Position numbers and translations under genes: made by a program. The notes beneath the pieces are model-generated. The model ran no database searches. It was given only the letters and a program-made list of their open reading frames with translations, and had not been told where the DNA came from. DNA of 64,000 bases from Scytolyngbya sp. HA4215-MV1 (lineage in GTDB: Bacteria > Cyanobacteriota > Cyanobacteriia > Leptolyngbyales > Leptolyngbyaceae). Shown one piece after another: positions 1 to 8,224 of the stretch. The first letter of the stretch is position 1. The number at the start of each line of letters is the position of its first letter. Location: assembly GCA_019359045.1 (NCBI GenBank), contig JAHHIA010000008.1, forward strand, positions 124,001-188,000. The letters run 5' to 3'.

Positions 1-1
1 G

Positions 2-1207
2 ATGGCAATGCCAACGACTCCTGTTAACTCTCCACCGACATCGCCTCCAACACCAGCAACTCAGCCTGCCCAGGCGGGCGGGCATCGTCCCAGTGCTCCG
101 CCTAGTATGCCGGCTTCGGTTCGCAACAAGCAGCAGCCGACGCATGGTTCACCCACTCTAGAGCAGATTGTCAAAGAAGCCTTTGATAAAGGCTTCTCAG
201 ACGTTCACTTGGGAGTCGGCGAAGTGCCTCGTTTCCGTAATCGAGGAGAAATGGAAGCAACCAGCTATCCAGTAACCACCCTGGAAACCTTTATGAGTTG
301 GTTGAAGGAAATTTTGAACGATGAAGAGATTCGTCGGTTTCAGGACACACTTGACTTTGATGGTGCAACTCAATATGAGTTTGCTCGCGTTCGGATTAAT
401 ATCTTTGACGCATTGCGGGGGCCCGCATTGGTAATGCGCTTAATTCCGCTGAAGATTTTAACGATCGAGCAATTAAATTTACCTCCTGTCTTTAAGGATG
501 TTTGTCATTACCACAAGGGGTTGATTTTGGTCACAGGACCAACAGGTTCTGGTAAATCCACCACAATGGCAGCAATGATCGACTACATCAACAATGAGAT
601 GCCAAAAAACATCATCACCATTGAAGATCCAGTTGAATTTGTCCACCAGAGCCGTAAATCGTTGATTAAACAACGCGAAGTAGGAATTCATACGCTCAAG
701 TTTGATAATGCTTTAAAAGCTTCGCTACGGGAAGACCCAGACATTATCCTGATTGGTGAAATGCGAGACAAAGAGACAGTTAATACTGCTCTAAAAGCGG
801 CACAAACCGGACACTTAGTCATGGGAACTTTGCACACAAATAGTGCAGTGAAAACGATCGAGCGGATTCTACAACTCTATGAACCTGACCAACAAGCTCC
901 AATGCGAGTTGCAGTAGCAGAGTCTCTGGTCGCAGTCATCGCCCAAGGTCTTTGCCGTACGACAGATGGTAAGCGAGCTGCATTCCACGACATTATGATT
1001 AATACTGACGCTATCAGAGATTATATTCGTCGAGGAGAATTGGATGAAATTGAGCAGTTGATTCCTCGCTGTACCTTTGATGGGATGTGCACCATGAATC
1101 AATCTCTTTATAAGCTTTATGAAGCAGGCAGAATCACAGAAGAAACAGCGTTAGAAATGTCGCCGAAAACGAATGAGATGGCTCAGATGTTACGGGGACG
1201 TGTGTAA
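2..1207 (+). CDS. PilT-family type IV pilus retraction ATPase (paralogue 1)
   Basis: This hexameric cytoplasmic ATPase family powers depolymerisation of type IV pili, giving twitching motility and DNA uptake. After a Pro/Ser/Thr-rich N-terminus (about residues 1-45) comes the PilT N-domain, then Walker A GPTGSGKST (about 179-187), an Asp box, Walker B-like ILIGEMRD and the His box AAQTGHLVMGTLHT. The frame is open to the window edge, so the ATG at position 2 or 8, or a start outside the window, are all possible. A second PilT with the same architecture lies at 17347-18582. The two differ most in the N-terminal tail and the C-terminus, so they are paralogues rather than a recent duplication. 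Cyanobacteria often carry PilT1 and PilT2; I cannot say which this is. The KaiB-like gene follows after 77 bases on the same strand. Confidence 0.93.
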   Translation: MAMPTTPVNSPPTSPPTPATQPAQAGGHRPSAPPSMPASVRNKQQPTHGSPTLEQIVKEAFDKGFSDVHLGVGEVPRFRNRGEMEATSYPVTTLETFMSWLKEILNDEEIRRFQDTLDFDGATQYEFARVRINIFDALRGPALVMRLIPLKILTIEQLNLPPVFKDVCHYHKGLILVTGPTGSGKSTTMAAMIDYINNEMPKNIITIEDPVEFVHQSRKSLIKQREVGIHTLKFDNALKASLREDPDIILIGEMRDKETVNTALKAAQTGHLVMGTLHTNSAVKTIERILQLYEPDQQAPMRVAVAESLVAVIAQGLCRTTDGKRAAFHDIMINTDAIRDYIRRGELDEIEQLIPRCTFDGMCTMNQSLYKLYEAGRITEETALEMSPKTNEMAQMLRGRV

Positions 1208-1284
1208 TATTTTTATCATAGAAAATTGACTTTAGTTATCAATTTTCTTGAACGAAATGGACGATACACAAGGTACGCGCAGGG

Positions 1285-2064
1285 ATGTCTCCCAGCTTAA
1301 ATTCAATGTCTGATCCTTCCTCAGCAAAGCTTTATAAAGGGATTGCTCTTTTTACGCCTGGAGGAGATCTGATTTATAGCATCGATCCTCAAAAACGAAG
1401 TCGATGGCATATCAATTTGTGCATCGCTTTGCAGGAAATGCTGGGTTTACTGGAGGCTCCTCACTTTTTGGTGCCTTGCTTTACGGCGACGATAGATCGT
1501 TGGCTTGACCCATATACGGGAGAGTTGAGAGTTGTTGCTGAAGCCTACCCGCCAGTTTTGCGATATCAAGGACTGCTCAATGCAGTGTTTGAAACCAAAG
1601 ATCTAGTCTGGCAAGTTGCTCCTTGCCCGGAAGGTTTGTGTGACCTAATGATGCTGAAAACTTATCAGAATGAATTTTCTGAGCTTTGGCAGGATCACGA
1701 TTTAATCGTGCGCTACGAGAATACCGCATCCCATACTCATCCGATCGCTCACCCATTTCCAAATCCTTCTGCTCCTTTTTCGCACGCTGTCGGTGCAGAA
1801 GGATATGTTTTGCGGCTTTTTGTGTCAGGTCATAATGCGGCAACAGAGAGGATTTTGAAAAATCTGTATCAAATGCTCGAACATTTTTTGCATTATCCTT
1901 ATACGTTAAAAGTCATTGATATTTTTAAGCACCCTGAAGAGGCAGAAGCCGATCAGATCTCTGCAACACCGACCTTAGTGAAAGCCTGGCCCCAGCCAAC
2001 TCGTCGAATTGTTGGAGATCTAGATGATGTCGATAAGATTTTACGTATTTTAGGATCTCCCTAA
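1285..2064 (+). CDS. Protein with uncharacterised N-domain and C-terminal KaiB-like domain
   Basis: Residues about 174-257 match the circadian clock protein KaiB closely: YVLRLFVSG, then YTLKVIDIFKHPEEAEADQI, SATPTL and RRIVGDL, in the order and spacing of KaiB's [35 protein letters not shown] and RKIIGDL. KaiB and the SasA sensor domain share this thioredoxin-like fold. The first 150 residues are not KaiB-like, contain no kinase motifs and I do not recognise them; they look like a compact mixed alpha/beta domain. At 259 residues the protein is 2.5 times the length of KaiB. It follows a pilT gene by 77 bases and may be cotranscribed with it. A role linking clock-like signalling with pili is only inference. 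The KaiB-like assignment is strong; whether the domain switches fold or binds KaiC is unknown. Confidence 0.85.
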   Translation: MSPSLNSMSDPSSAKLYKGIALFTPGGDLIYSIDPQKRSRWHINLCIALQEMLGLLEAPHFLVPCFTATIDRWLDPYTGELRVVAEAYPPVLRYQGLLNAVFETKDLVWQVAPCPEGLCDLMMLKTYQNEFSELWQDHDLIVRYENTASHTHPIAHPFPNPSAPFSHAVGAEGYVLRLFVSGHNAATERILKNLYQMLEHFLHYPYTLKVIDIFKHPEEAEADQISATPTLVKAWPQPTRRIVGDLDDVDKILRILGSP

Positions 2065-3063
2065 TTTCAAGTTGCTGAAAATATTTGAACCGCAACTGAG
2101 AAGGGTGTCAAATCTCATCCGGCTTGCCTCTCAAATCTATGCTTCTAATCCAGTCAGAATAATGTAACTGCATAAGAGTTGCGATGTTCATACCTGGATG
2201 CAGGGAATTTTTGTCATACTTACTGATCGATCACGAGAGCCAGAGCAAGCAAAAACCGCATGGGGCGAAGAAGCGCTCCTGCTTTGCTTACGTGTTTTTT
2301 CTGGTAATCAGTACGGGAAAATATATGATGAAATCATATATTTTGACCATATTTGCATGTTCTTTAATACAGCATAAGTGTATTCCAAGATTGAAATACA
2401 GTAGTGGCTAACTGTTGCAAAAGATATTATTCACAATGACAAACATATTATTTTGCTATTTGAAGCAACATCATCTATTACTGGGCTACTAAACCCTAGT
2501 AACAGTGAGTGATTGAGGCAAAGAATTTTCATAGATTGAAATATCTTATTATTTAGAGCTGAGACAAGCTGCAGACAAGTAATGATTTAAATATACCCTT
2601 GCATTCTTCGATCGTAGTACTTTCAAATGATTTTATCATTGAGATAGAAGTGCTTTAGTGTGTTAAAAATCGGGTGTTTCAGTATCTAACACGGTGCTTT
2701 TTTTCAAATAAATCAGTTTTTTTCCTGTCTTGCGTTTTTGGCTCCGTATAGATGAGTAGTAATTATCCAGATGGAGGAGCGATTTTTTGTTTAGTCCCAG
2801 TCAGCGGTTTCCGAAACAATTTTCTGGAACTTTCAATGTTTTCTCTTAGTCAAAGGTATGAGTTGGCTATTGTAATGACCTTCACCCAAGATGGAGTTTC
2901 AACAGGAAAATGATTTAACTCCATAATTGACCTTGCTTCAATTTCTCGTGCTCTTTCCCGATGACTGTAAATGGACAAAGCGATTGTGAACTAGGCGGTC
3001 TTTAGTATGCCTCCGTGTGTTCCATGTTTTTGACTGTCCAATCAGACAATGGAGATTATCACG
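2065..3063. other. AT-rich intergenic region
   Basis: About 1 kb without a convincing gene. It is richer in A and T than its surroundings. A weak hairpin (arms GTGTTA 2660-2665 and TAACAC 2687-2692, followed by a T run near 2698-2704) could end transcription. A 75-codon frame at 2184-2411 has no ribosome site or recognisable sequence. The GH16 promoter is presumably near the right end. Confidence 0.5.
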
Positions 3064-4254
3064 ATGAAGATGAATCGTTCTGTATTGTTCAGTTTTGCTT
3101 TGCTGACAGGTTATGGATTGTTGAAGCCGAGTGTCAATTTTGCGCAGATTGCTCCTAAATCGCCTGTTACAGGCTATAGCAATCTGGTCTTGAATGAGGA
3201 ATTTACTGGTGCCAGTTTAGATACAACTCGTTGGATTGCTGGATTTCCCTGGGGAACTTGTCAAACGGGTAATGCTTACACTGACTACTGCCCAAACAAT
3301 GTGAAAGTTGCGAATGGTATGTTAGAGCTTGCTGTAACGGGACCCGGAAGCAATGGCAAGACCAAAGGAGGTGTGATTTCAACTCGACAAATCTGGAATT
3401 ATGTCTACGCTGAGGCTTCTATCAAAATGCCTCCCGGGAATGGGCTTTGGGCAAATTTTTGGACCGATCGTCCAAAAGCCTGGCCCCCTGAGATTGATAT
3501 TGCCGAGTATATTGGCAGTATACCCAATGCGATTAACCTTACCAGCCACTACAGCACACCCACTAGTGCCCACGAGTATGTTTATCACCGTCATCCTACA
3601 GGGGCAAATCTCAGCAGTGGTTTTCACACCTATGGACTGGAATGGACAACGCAGGAATTGACCTTCTTTGTCGATGGTAAAAGGGTTAAAAGCTTTACGG
3701 GTGCTGCTGTACCGAAGGATGCCATGAGTTTCATTTTGAGAGCAGGGACAGGAAGCCTGCAATGGGGGGGGGCAATTCAGAACACCCGATTTCCCAGTGT
3801 TATGTACACAGACTATGTCAGAGTTTGGAAAAAAGGAAGTTCTTCCACCACTACTGCCTTACCTGGAACACCCCCGACTATTAGTCCTGGGGCACCGCCG
3901 GCTCCGATTCGCACATCTCCTCTAGCAACAACCAATGCTCTCAGCAACTTAAAAGTTACTTTGGCTGAGTCAATTCACCCCAATTATGTCGGTAAGAAAG
4001 CTAGTTTTTCGCTGACGGTGACGAATGCAGGTAAAGCCACGTTTACGGGTTCCCTGGGTGTGAGTGTTTCTGTAAATGGCAAATACTATGGGGTTGCACC
4101 TTTGCAATCGGTCACGTTACCCCCTGGTAAAACTGCAAAGTTTAAGTCGGGCAGCACCCGAGGATTGCCTACGATTCCTTTCACGCTTGAAGCGAAGGTC
4201 TACAACGAGAAGATGAAGGTGGGTCCTACAGCGACATTTGCGATCGCTGACTAA
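3064..4254 (+). CDS. Secreted glycoside hydrolase family 16 protein with C-terminal Ig-like domain
   Basis: GH16 enzymes cleave beta-1,3/1,4-glucans, agarose-like galactans and related polysaccharides. The catalytic signature E-x-D-x-x-E is present as PPEIDIAEYIG, with the nucleophile and acid/base glutamates intact, and later strand motifs (FHTYGLEWT, YTDYVRVWKK) fit the jelly-roll fold. The N-terminus is a signal peptide (MNRSVLFSFALL, ending near NFAQIA). A Pro/Thr-rich linker (about residues 260-295) leads to a beta-rich, CARDB/Ig-like C-terminal domain that may bind substrate. An ATG at 3049 is possible, but GGAG at 3051-3054 sits nine bases before the ATG at 3064, which also gives a better signal peptide. 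The enzyme probably remodels sheath or environmental polysaccharide; its substrate cannot be read from sequence. Confidence 0.9.
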   Translation: MKMNRSVLFSFALLTGYGLLKPSVNFAQIAPKSPVTGYSNLVLNEEFTGASLDTTRWIAGFPWGTCQTGNAYTDYCPNNVKVANGMLELAVTGPGSNGKTKGGVISTRQIWNYVYAEASIKMPPGNGLWANFWTDRPKAWPPEIDIAEYIGSIPNAINLTSHYSTPTSAHEYVYHRHPTGANLSSGFHTYGLEWTTQELTFFVDGKRVKSFTGAAVPKDAMSFILRAGTGSLQWGGAIQNTRFPSVMYTDYVRVWKKGSSSTTTALPGTPPTISPGAPPAPIRTSPLATTNALSNLKVTLAESIHPNYVGKKASFSLTVTNAGKATFTGSLGVSVSVNGKYYGVAPLQSVTLPPGKTAKFKSGSTRGLPTIPFTLEAKVYNEKMKVGPTATFAIAD

Positions 4255-4474
4255 ACGAAGCGCAAATCCTCGATTCAACTGAAAAGTATCGCAAGTTTGT
4301 AATTGGGAGGGTAGCTCCTAATCAAACATCAGCATCAAGACAGCGAACGCATAAATTGAACAGTTAAACGCTATTCTTTCAGACAGTGAACGCATCATCT
4401 CGACTGTATGCTTTTGTAAGCAAACTGAGACCGTAATTCTATATTTTGAACACAATCGCTTTGTTCTTGCATTG

Positions 4475-4507
4475 CCTCTTTCCTCCAGGGAAAGAGGCCG
4501 TTTTTTT
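4475..4507 (+). terminator. Rho-independent terminator
   Basis: Perfect 9-bp stem CCTCTTTCC (4475-4483) and GGAAAGAGG (4489-4497) with a five-base loop, followed by CCG and seven T. It lies 220 bases past the GH16 stop, so it ends either that transcript or an unrecognised short RNA from 4255-4470. Confidence 0.8.
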
Positions 4508-4557
4508 GGAAATTGCCATGCGCAAGACGATCGTCTTATCGCTATCGCCATTCAGCC

Positions 4558-4628
4558 TAGGACAAGGGGCTTAAGCCTCTCGTTAATTCCAGACTTTGAA
4601 ATGTAATTCCAGACTTTGAAATGTCCTA
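4558..4628 (+). repeat. Dispersed repeat family A, copy 1
   Basis: Bounded by TAGGACA (4558-4564) and its complement TGTCCTA (4622-4628), with a GGGGCTTAAGCCTCT core. It is like the segments at 30754-30808 and, in reverse orientation, 50358-50406. This copy holds a perfect 20-bp tandem duplication (AATTCCAGACTTTGAAATGT at 4585-4604 and 4605-4624). The short terminal inverted repeats suggest a miniature, non-coding mobile repeat. Confidence 0.65.
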
Positions 4629-4665
4629 CCGATTGGGGGGGGCACATCTCCGAATGAAACCAAGA

Positions 4666-6060
4666 CTACGCAGCCAGAACTTTATCTTGGGTTGGTTGCT
4701 GTTCGCTGAGCGCGTCCAATAGTTCCAATACTTCACGTTCAAAGGCGACCTGTGCCCGATTAGTGCGACCACCGAGATAGAGCCGATCTCCCTGTTGCAA
4801 AACCCAAATCTGGGAGTGGGAAACGTAACTCATTAATACGCCCACCATTAACAAGCCAAACCCAGCATATACCAGAGGAATTCCTGGATCAGCCTTAATT
4901 TGCAGTCCAGTACTCCCGATCAAATCATCGATCGCTAATCGGACCCCATTCACTTCGATCGACATCCCCTTGCGCACCGTGCCAATCAATTTGCCTGTCA
5001 TGTCATAGACCAGCAACATCCCCTGAAGATCTTTGGCAACCAGCGACACGCCTGTGCTCATATCGGTTTTGGTTGGTACCCAAGTCCCCCAAATTCTGCC
5101 ACCCTGCATATTGAGTGGAGCCATAGGTAATTGCAGTACTGGACTGTTGTTGACATGCACTTGCACCGCCGCAATTCCCCAATCTGCTTGATACAGCGTC
5201 ACCCCACGATAACGAAGCGGTTCATTGACGTGGATGGTTTTGTGCTTTACCTCTTTGCCCTGATCATCTACCACCGACAGATCCGAATAGAATTGGTCGA
5301 TCGTCCCATCTGGGGTGTAATCAATCCAAAACCGATTGACTTTCACTGCCCAGTCTGTGGGAATTTGTGGCGTTGACCAGGGACCTGCATCCAGAATGTT
5401 CTTAATCTGAAACATGTTGCCACTGGGAATGATTTCCTGCCCAGTGAACCCTGTCATTGCACCCCAAATTGCCCCACTCAGAATAATCAACATACTGGCA
5501 TGAACAACGATCGGACCGACTCGTCCAACAATCCCTTTGTGGGCATAAAGTGCATCCTCCTGGCGAAACAAGCGGTACCGTTGCTGTTCTAGCAATGGTT
5601 CTACGTCGATCAGCTTGACCTGACTCAACTCTGCACTTAGGGCAAATTTTTGAAACTGGCGGGGCTGGGTGTAAAAGTTCCAGGTACGAGAAAACCATCG
5701 TAGTGCTGGTAGTTGGCGCTTAAATGTACAGGCAGTGAGGCTGGAACCAAACAAAATCAGGATTGCGAGAAACCACCAGGTTCGATAAACATGATCCAGC
5801 CCCAACACCAGAATGATTTTCCAGGTGAGGAAGCCAAAGAGTGCCGGATGCTCTGGATAGTTTTTCTGGTAAAACGCCATCGATTGCCCTTGCTCAATCA
5901 CTGTGCCAGAAATGCTGAATACTGCGATCGTCAATAGGAGTGCGATCGCCAACCGCAAGTCTGCCAACAGGGGAATCAATTCTCGGTTAAAAAAACGTCG
6001 AATCGTCGTCTGCAACTGAAAAAATGGGTTTGGTGAGGGGTCCGAAGGGTTTGCAGTCAT
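4666..6060 (-). CDS. ccs1: Cytochrome c biogenesis protein Ccs1/CcsB (ResB family)
   Basis: Ccs1 works with CcsA in the system II haem lyase that attaches haem to apocytochromes c (cytochrome f, c6 and c550) on the lumenal side of the thylakoid. Early transmembrane helices (about residues 33-53, 72-95 and 105-125), a helix near 190-210 ([16 protein letters not shown]) carrying a family-typical histidine, a large lumenal domain and a final helix ([19 protein letters not shown]) give the ResB layout. The frame extends to 6153, but the ATG at 6060 (MTANPSDPS) gives the usual N-terminus. It lies 111 bases downstream of ccdA on the same strand. The pair forms a cytochrome c maturation operon: CcdA supplies reductant and Ccs1 takes part in ligation. 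Confidence 0.93.
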   Translation of the reverse strand: MTANPSDPSPNPFFQLQTTIRRFFNRELIPLLADLRLAIALLLTIAVFSISGTVIEQGQSMAFYQKNYPEHPALFGFLTWKIILVLGLDHVYRTWWFLAILILFGSSLTACTFKRQLPALRWFSRTWNFYTQPRQFQKFALSAELSQVKLIDVEPLLEQQRYRLFRQEDALYAHKGIVGRVGPIVVHASMLIILSGAIWGAMTGFTGQEIIPSGNMFQIKNILDAGPWSTPQIPTDWAVKVNRFWIDYTPDGTIDQFYSDLSVVDDQGKEVKHKTIHVNEPLRYRGVTLYQADWGIAAVQVHVNNSPVLQLPMAPLNMQGGRIWGTWVPTKTDMSTGVSLVAKDLQGMLLVYDMTGKLIGTVRKGMSIEVNGVRLAIDDLIGSTGLQIKADPGIPLVYAGFGLLMVGVLMSYVSHSQIWVLQQGDRLYLGGRTNRAQVAFEREVLELLDALSEQQPTQDKVLAA

Positions 6061-6171
6061 ATTGCAGAGGGTAGAAGCAGGGGTAGGGATTAGAGCAAAA
6101 TATCCATTATGGGGTGGTATGTCCACACGACTATTGGCAGTTCTGACTAGCAATTTGTATGCAGAAATCGC

Positions 6172-6906
6172 CTAAAAACTTGCCACTCTCGACAGTAAGG
6201 AAAAAACGCCAAAGCCCACCAACAACGCACCACTGGCAGGAGTAATCCACCCCGACCAGCGACGCAATTCCAGCAGTTTTTTAATCGATGCAGTAAAAGT
6301 GCCTGCCAAAATCAACGGTGCTGCATACCCTGCCGTATAAGCCAGGAGCAGTCCACCTCCTAGCCAGGGATCTTGGGTGGTAGAGATCCAGGTCAAAAGC
6401 GTGGCTAAAACGGGAGTGCTACAAGGGGACGCTACTAAGCCAAAAGTCAGACCGACGAAATAGGAACGCACTCCTTCGGGCAAGTCTTTAGAAATTAAAT
6501 CGAGACCGTTAAAAGCAGGAAGCTGCAATGGCAAAGCCTCTAGCAAGTTCAGCCCCATCAAAATTGCAACCAGACTAACGATGATCGATAAGCCAATACC
6601 CACCTGTCCATAAATTCGCCCGACCACTGCCGCCAAAATCCCCAAGGCTGCTAGTGTCGTCGCTAGTCCCAAGGCAAACCAGGTAGACTGAGCCGCTGCC
6701 TGCAACCGACTACGGGTTTCGTAACCCCCGATATACCCGATCGTGATCGGCAACATCGACAGCATGCAGGGGGTAAGGCTGGTCAATAATCCAGCTAAGA
6801 ACAGCACTGCCAGGCTCACGAGCGTCAAATGATTAAGCTGAGTAGCAACCAGCGTATCCGCAAACTGTTCCAACTCGTACAAACGGGTTTGTAAGGTTTC
6901 GATCAT
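6172..6906 (-). CDS. ccdA: Thiol-disulfide transporter CcdA
   Basis: CcdA carries reducing equivalents from stromal thioredoxin across the membrane so that apocytochrome c haem-binding cysteines stay reduced. The 244 residues form about six transmembrane helices. Two conserved redox cysteine motifs are visible: SLTPCMLSMLP in the first helix and ASPCSTPVLATLL in the fourth, as expected for CcdA/DsbD-type transporters. The length matches chloroplast and cyanobacterial CcdA. It is the upstream gene of the ccdA-ccs1 pair. No other start fits the topology better. Confidence 0.94.
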   Translation of the reverse strand: MIETLQTRLYELEQFADTLVATQLNHLTLVSLAVLFLAGLLTSLTPCMLSMLPITIGYIGGYETRSRLQAAAQSTWFALGLATTLAALGILAAVVGRIYGQVGIGLSIIVSLVAILMGLNLLEALPLQLPAFNGLDLISKDLPEGVRSYFVGLTFGLVASPCSTPVLATLLTWISTTQDPWLGGGLLLAYTAGYAAPLILAGTFTASIKKLLELRRWSGWITPASGALLVGFGVFSLLSRVASF

Positions 6907-7033
6907 GCCAGTGCACTGCGGGAAAAATTGACCATCCTCATCTTAACCGGAAAGCCGGGGGTCTTCGGGAACGGAACTGGAGGGAAAAGGAATCCAACGG
7001 GAAAGAAGTAGTAGGGAATAAAGAGTCGGGGGG

Positions 7034-7945
7034 TTAGGAACTGATTTTGCAGGTGGCAAGCCCTAGGGCTTGCTTTACCAGCGCCGGAATTTGCGAAGGG
7101 CTTTCTGCCACGGGTACTTGAGCGCGGCGGAAGGCATCGATTTTGCTTTCAGCAGTACCAATTTCCATCCCGATTTCAATCACTTGGGAGGCAATGATGG
7201 CTCCAGCGTGACCAATACGCCGACCGCGAGGCGCCGTGCGTCCGGCGATATAGGCAATTACAGGTTTATCAATCACCTCAGCAATGTAGTGGGCTGCGGC
7301 TTCCTCTGTTTCGCCACCAATCTCACCGACCAGAACGATCGCTTCAGTGGCTTCGTCTTCATCCAGAATTTGTAACCATTGGGGAAAAGAAGAACCGACG
7401 ATTGCATCTCCCCCCAGACCAATTCCGATCGACTGCCCCAACCCAGCGCGCGTGAGTTCCAGCGCAATTTCATAGGTCAATGTCCCACTGCGGCTGATCA
7501 ACCCCACTGAACCTGGACGATAGAATGTAGGCGGATGCAGTCCTAACAAAATCTGTCCCGGTACAATAATGCCGGGAGAATTGGGTCCAATCAATAGAGT
7601 CTCAGTCGCTTCAGCCTTTCTTGCCAGACGCACCATATCCAGGGGTGGCATCCCTTCCGTAATCAAAATAATTTGGCGAATGCCTGCATCGATCGCTTCC
7701 AGTGCCGCATCCAATGCCAAATAGGGATGGACGAAGATTACGGTGACATCGATCGTGCCAACCGTGGCAAGTGCCTGCTCCACCATATCAAACACCGGAA
7801 TTCCCTGAACCACTTGTCCCCCAGACCCCGGACTCACACCCACCACCACATTGGTGCCATAAGCTTGCATTAAAGGCGTATAAACTGAACCCAGTGGCTC
7901 AGTGATGCCCTGTACCATTACTTTGCTATGGGTAGAAAAATTCAT
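7034..7945 (-). CDS. sucD: Succinyl-CoA synthetase alpha subunit
   Basis: The alpha subunit binds CoA and carries the histidine phosphorylated during succinyl-CoA to succinate conversion. The CoA-binding Rossmann domain spans about residues 1-125. The ligase domain contains LIGPNSPGIIVPG and, near residues 238-250, GRTAPRGRRIGHAGAII, whose His is the phospho-acceptor. The protein has 303 residues, near the usual 290-300. It follows sucC, separated by 279 bases that contain a perfect hairpin (8109-8157), which is unusual because sucC and sucD often nearly touch. In cyanobacteria the enzyme serves a branched TCA cycle using 2-oxoglutarate decarboxylase or GABA-shunt routes. Confidence 0.93.
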   Translation of the reverse strand: MNFSTHSKVMVQGITEPLGSVYTPLMQAYGTNVVVGVSPGSGGQVVQGIPVFDMVEQALATVGTIDVTVIFVHPYLALDAALEAIDAGIRQIILITEGMPPLDMVRLARKAEATETLLIGPNSPGIIVPGQILLGLHPPTFYRPGSVGLISRSGTLTYEIALELTRAGLGQSIGIGLGGDAIVGSSFPQWLQILDEDEATEAIVLVGEIGGETEEAAAHYIAEVIDKPVIAYIAGRTAPRGRRIGHAGAIIASQVIEIGMEIGTAESKIDAFRRAQVPVAESPSQIPALVKQALGLATCKISS

Positions 7946-8108
7946 AGGATGGTGTCCGTAGATGCAAAATGCCCAAGATTCACCGTTCTGGTGACCCGTT
8001 CAGGGAGAGGGAATGCGAACGAGATAAACTAATAAGATAACTGCAACTCAAGAATATTTGTGCCATTCTCGTCACACTCAAAAAAATTGGTCGTGCTTCC
8101 AAGGAGTA

Positions 8109-8157
8109 GTCGATGGGGGTGAAAGCTTAGCTCAGCCAAGCTTTCACCCCCATCGAC
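8109..8157. repeat. Perfect 20-bp inverted repeat between sucC and sucD
   Basis: Arms 8109-8128 (GTCGATGGGGGTGAAAGCTT) and 8138-8157 are exact reverse complements around a nine-base loop. No T run follows on either strand, so it is not a typical terminator. It may block 3' exonucleases, or make sucC and sucD levels differ, or be a palindromic mobile repeat. Confidence 0.85.
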
Positions 8158-8224
8158 CACCTGTCTAGAAGATGCCCCAAAAAATTGATAATGATTGACG
8201 ATTTGGACTAGCGCTTGGCTACGG

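Noticed and set aside
2184-2411. 75-codon frame after the KaiB-like gene
   Set aside because: AT-rich sequence, no ribosome site, no recognisable composition.
4318-4551. 77-codon minus-strand frame over the terminator at 4475-4507
   Set aside because: It reads straight across a strong plus-strand hairpin terminator and looks unlike a protein.
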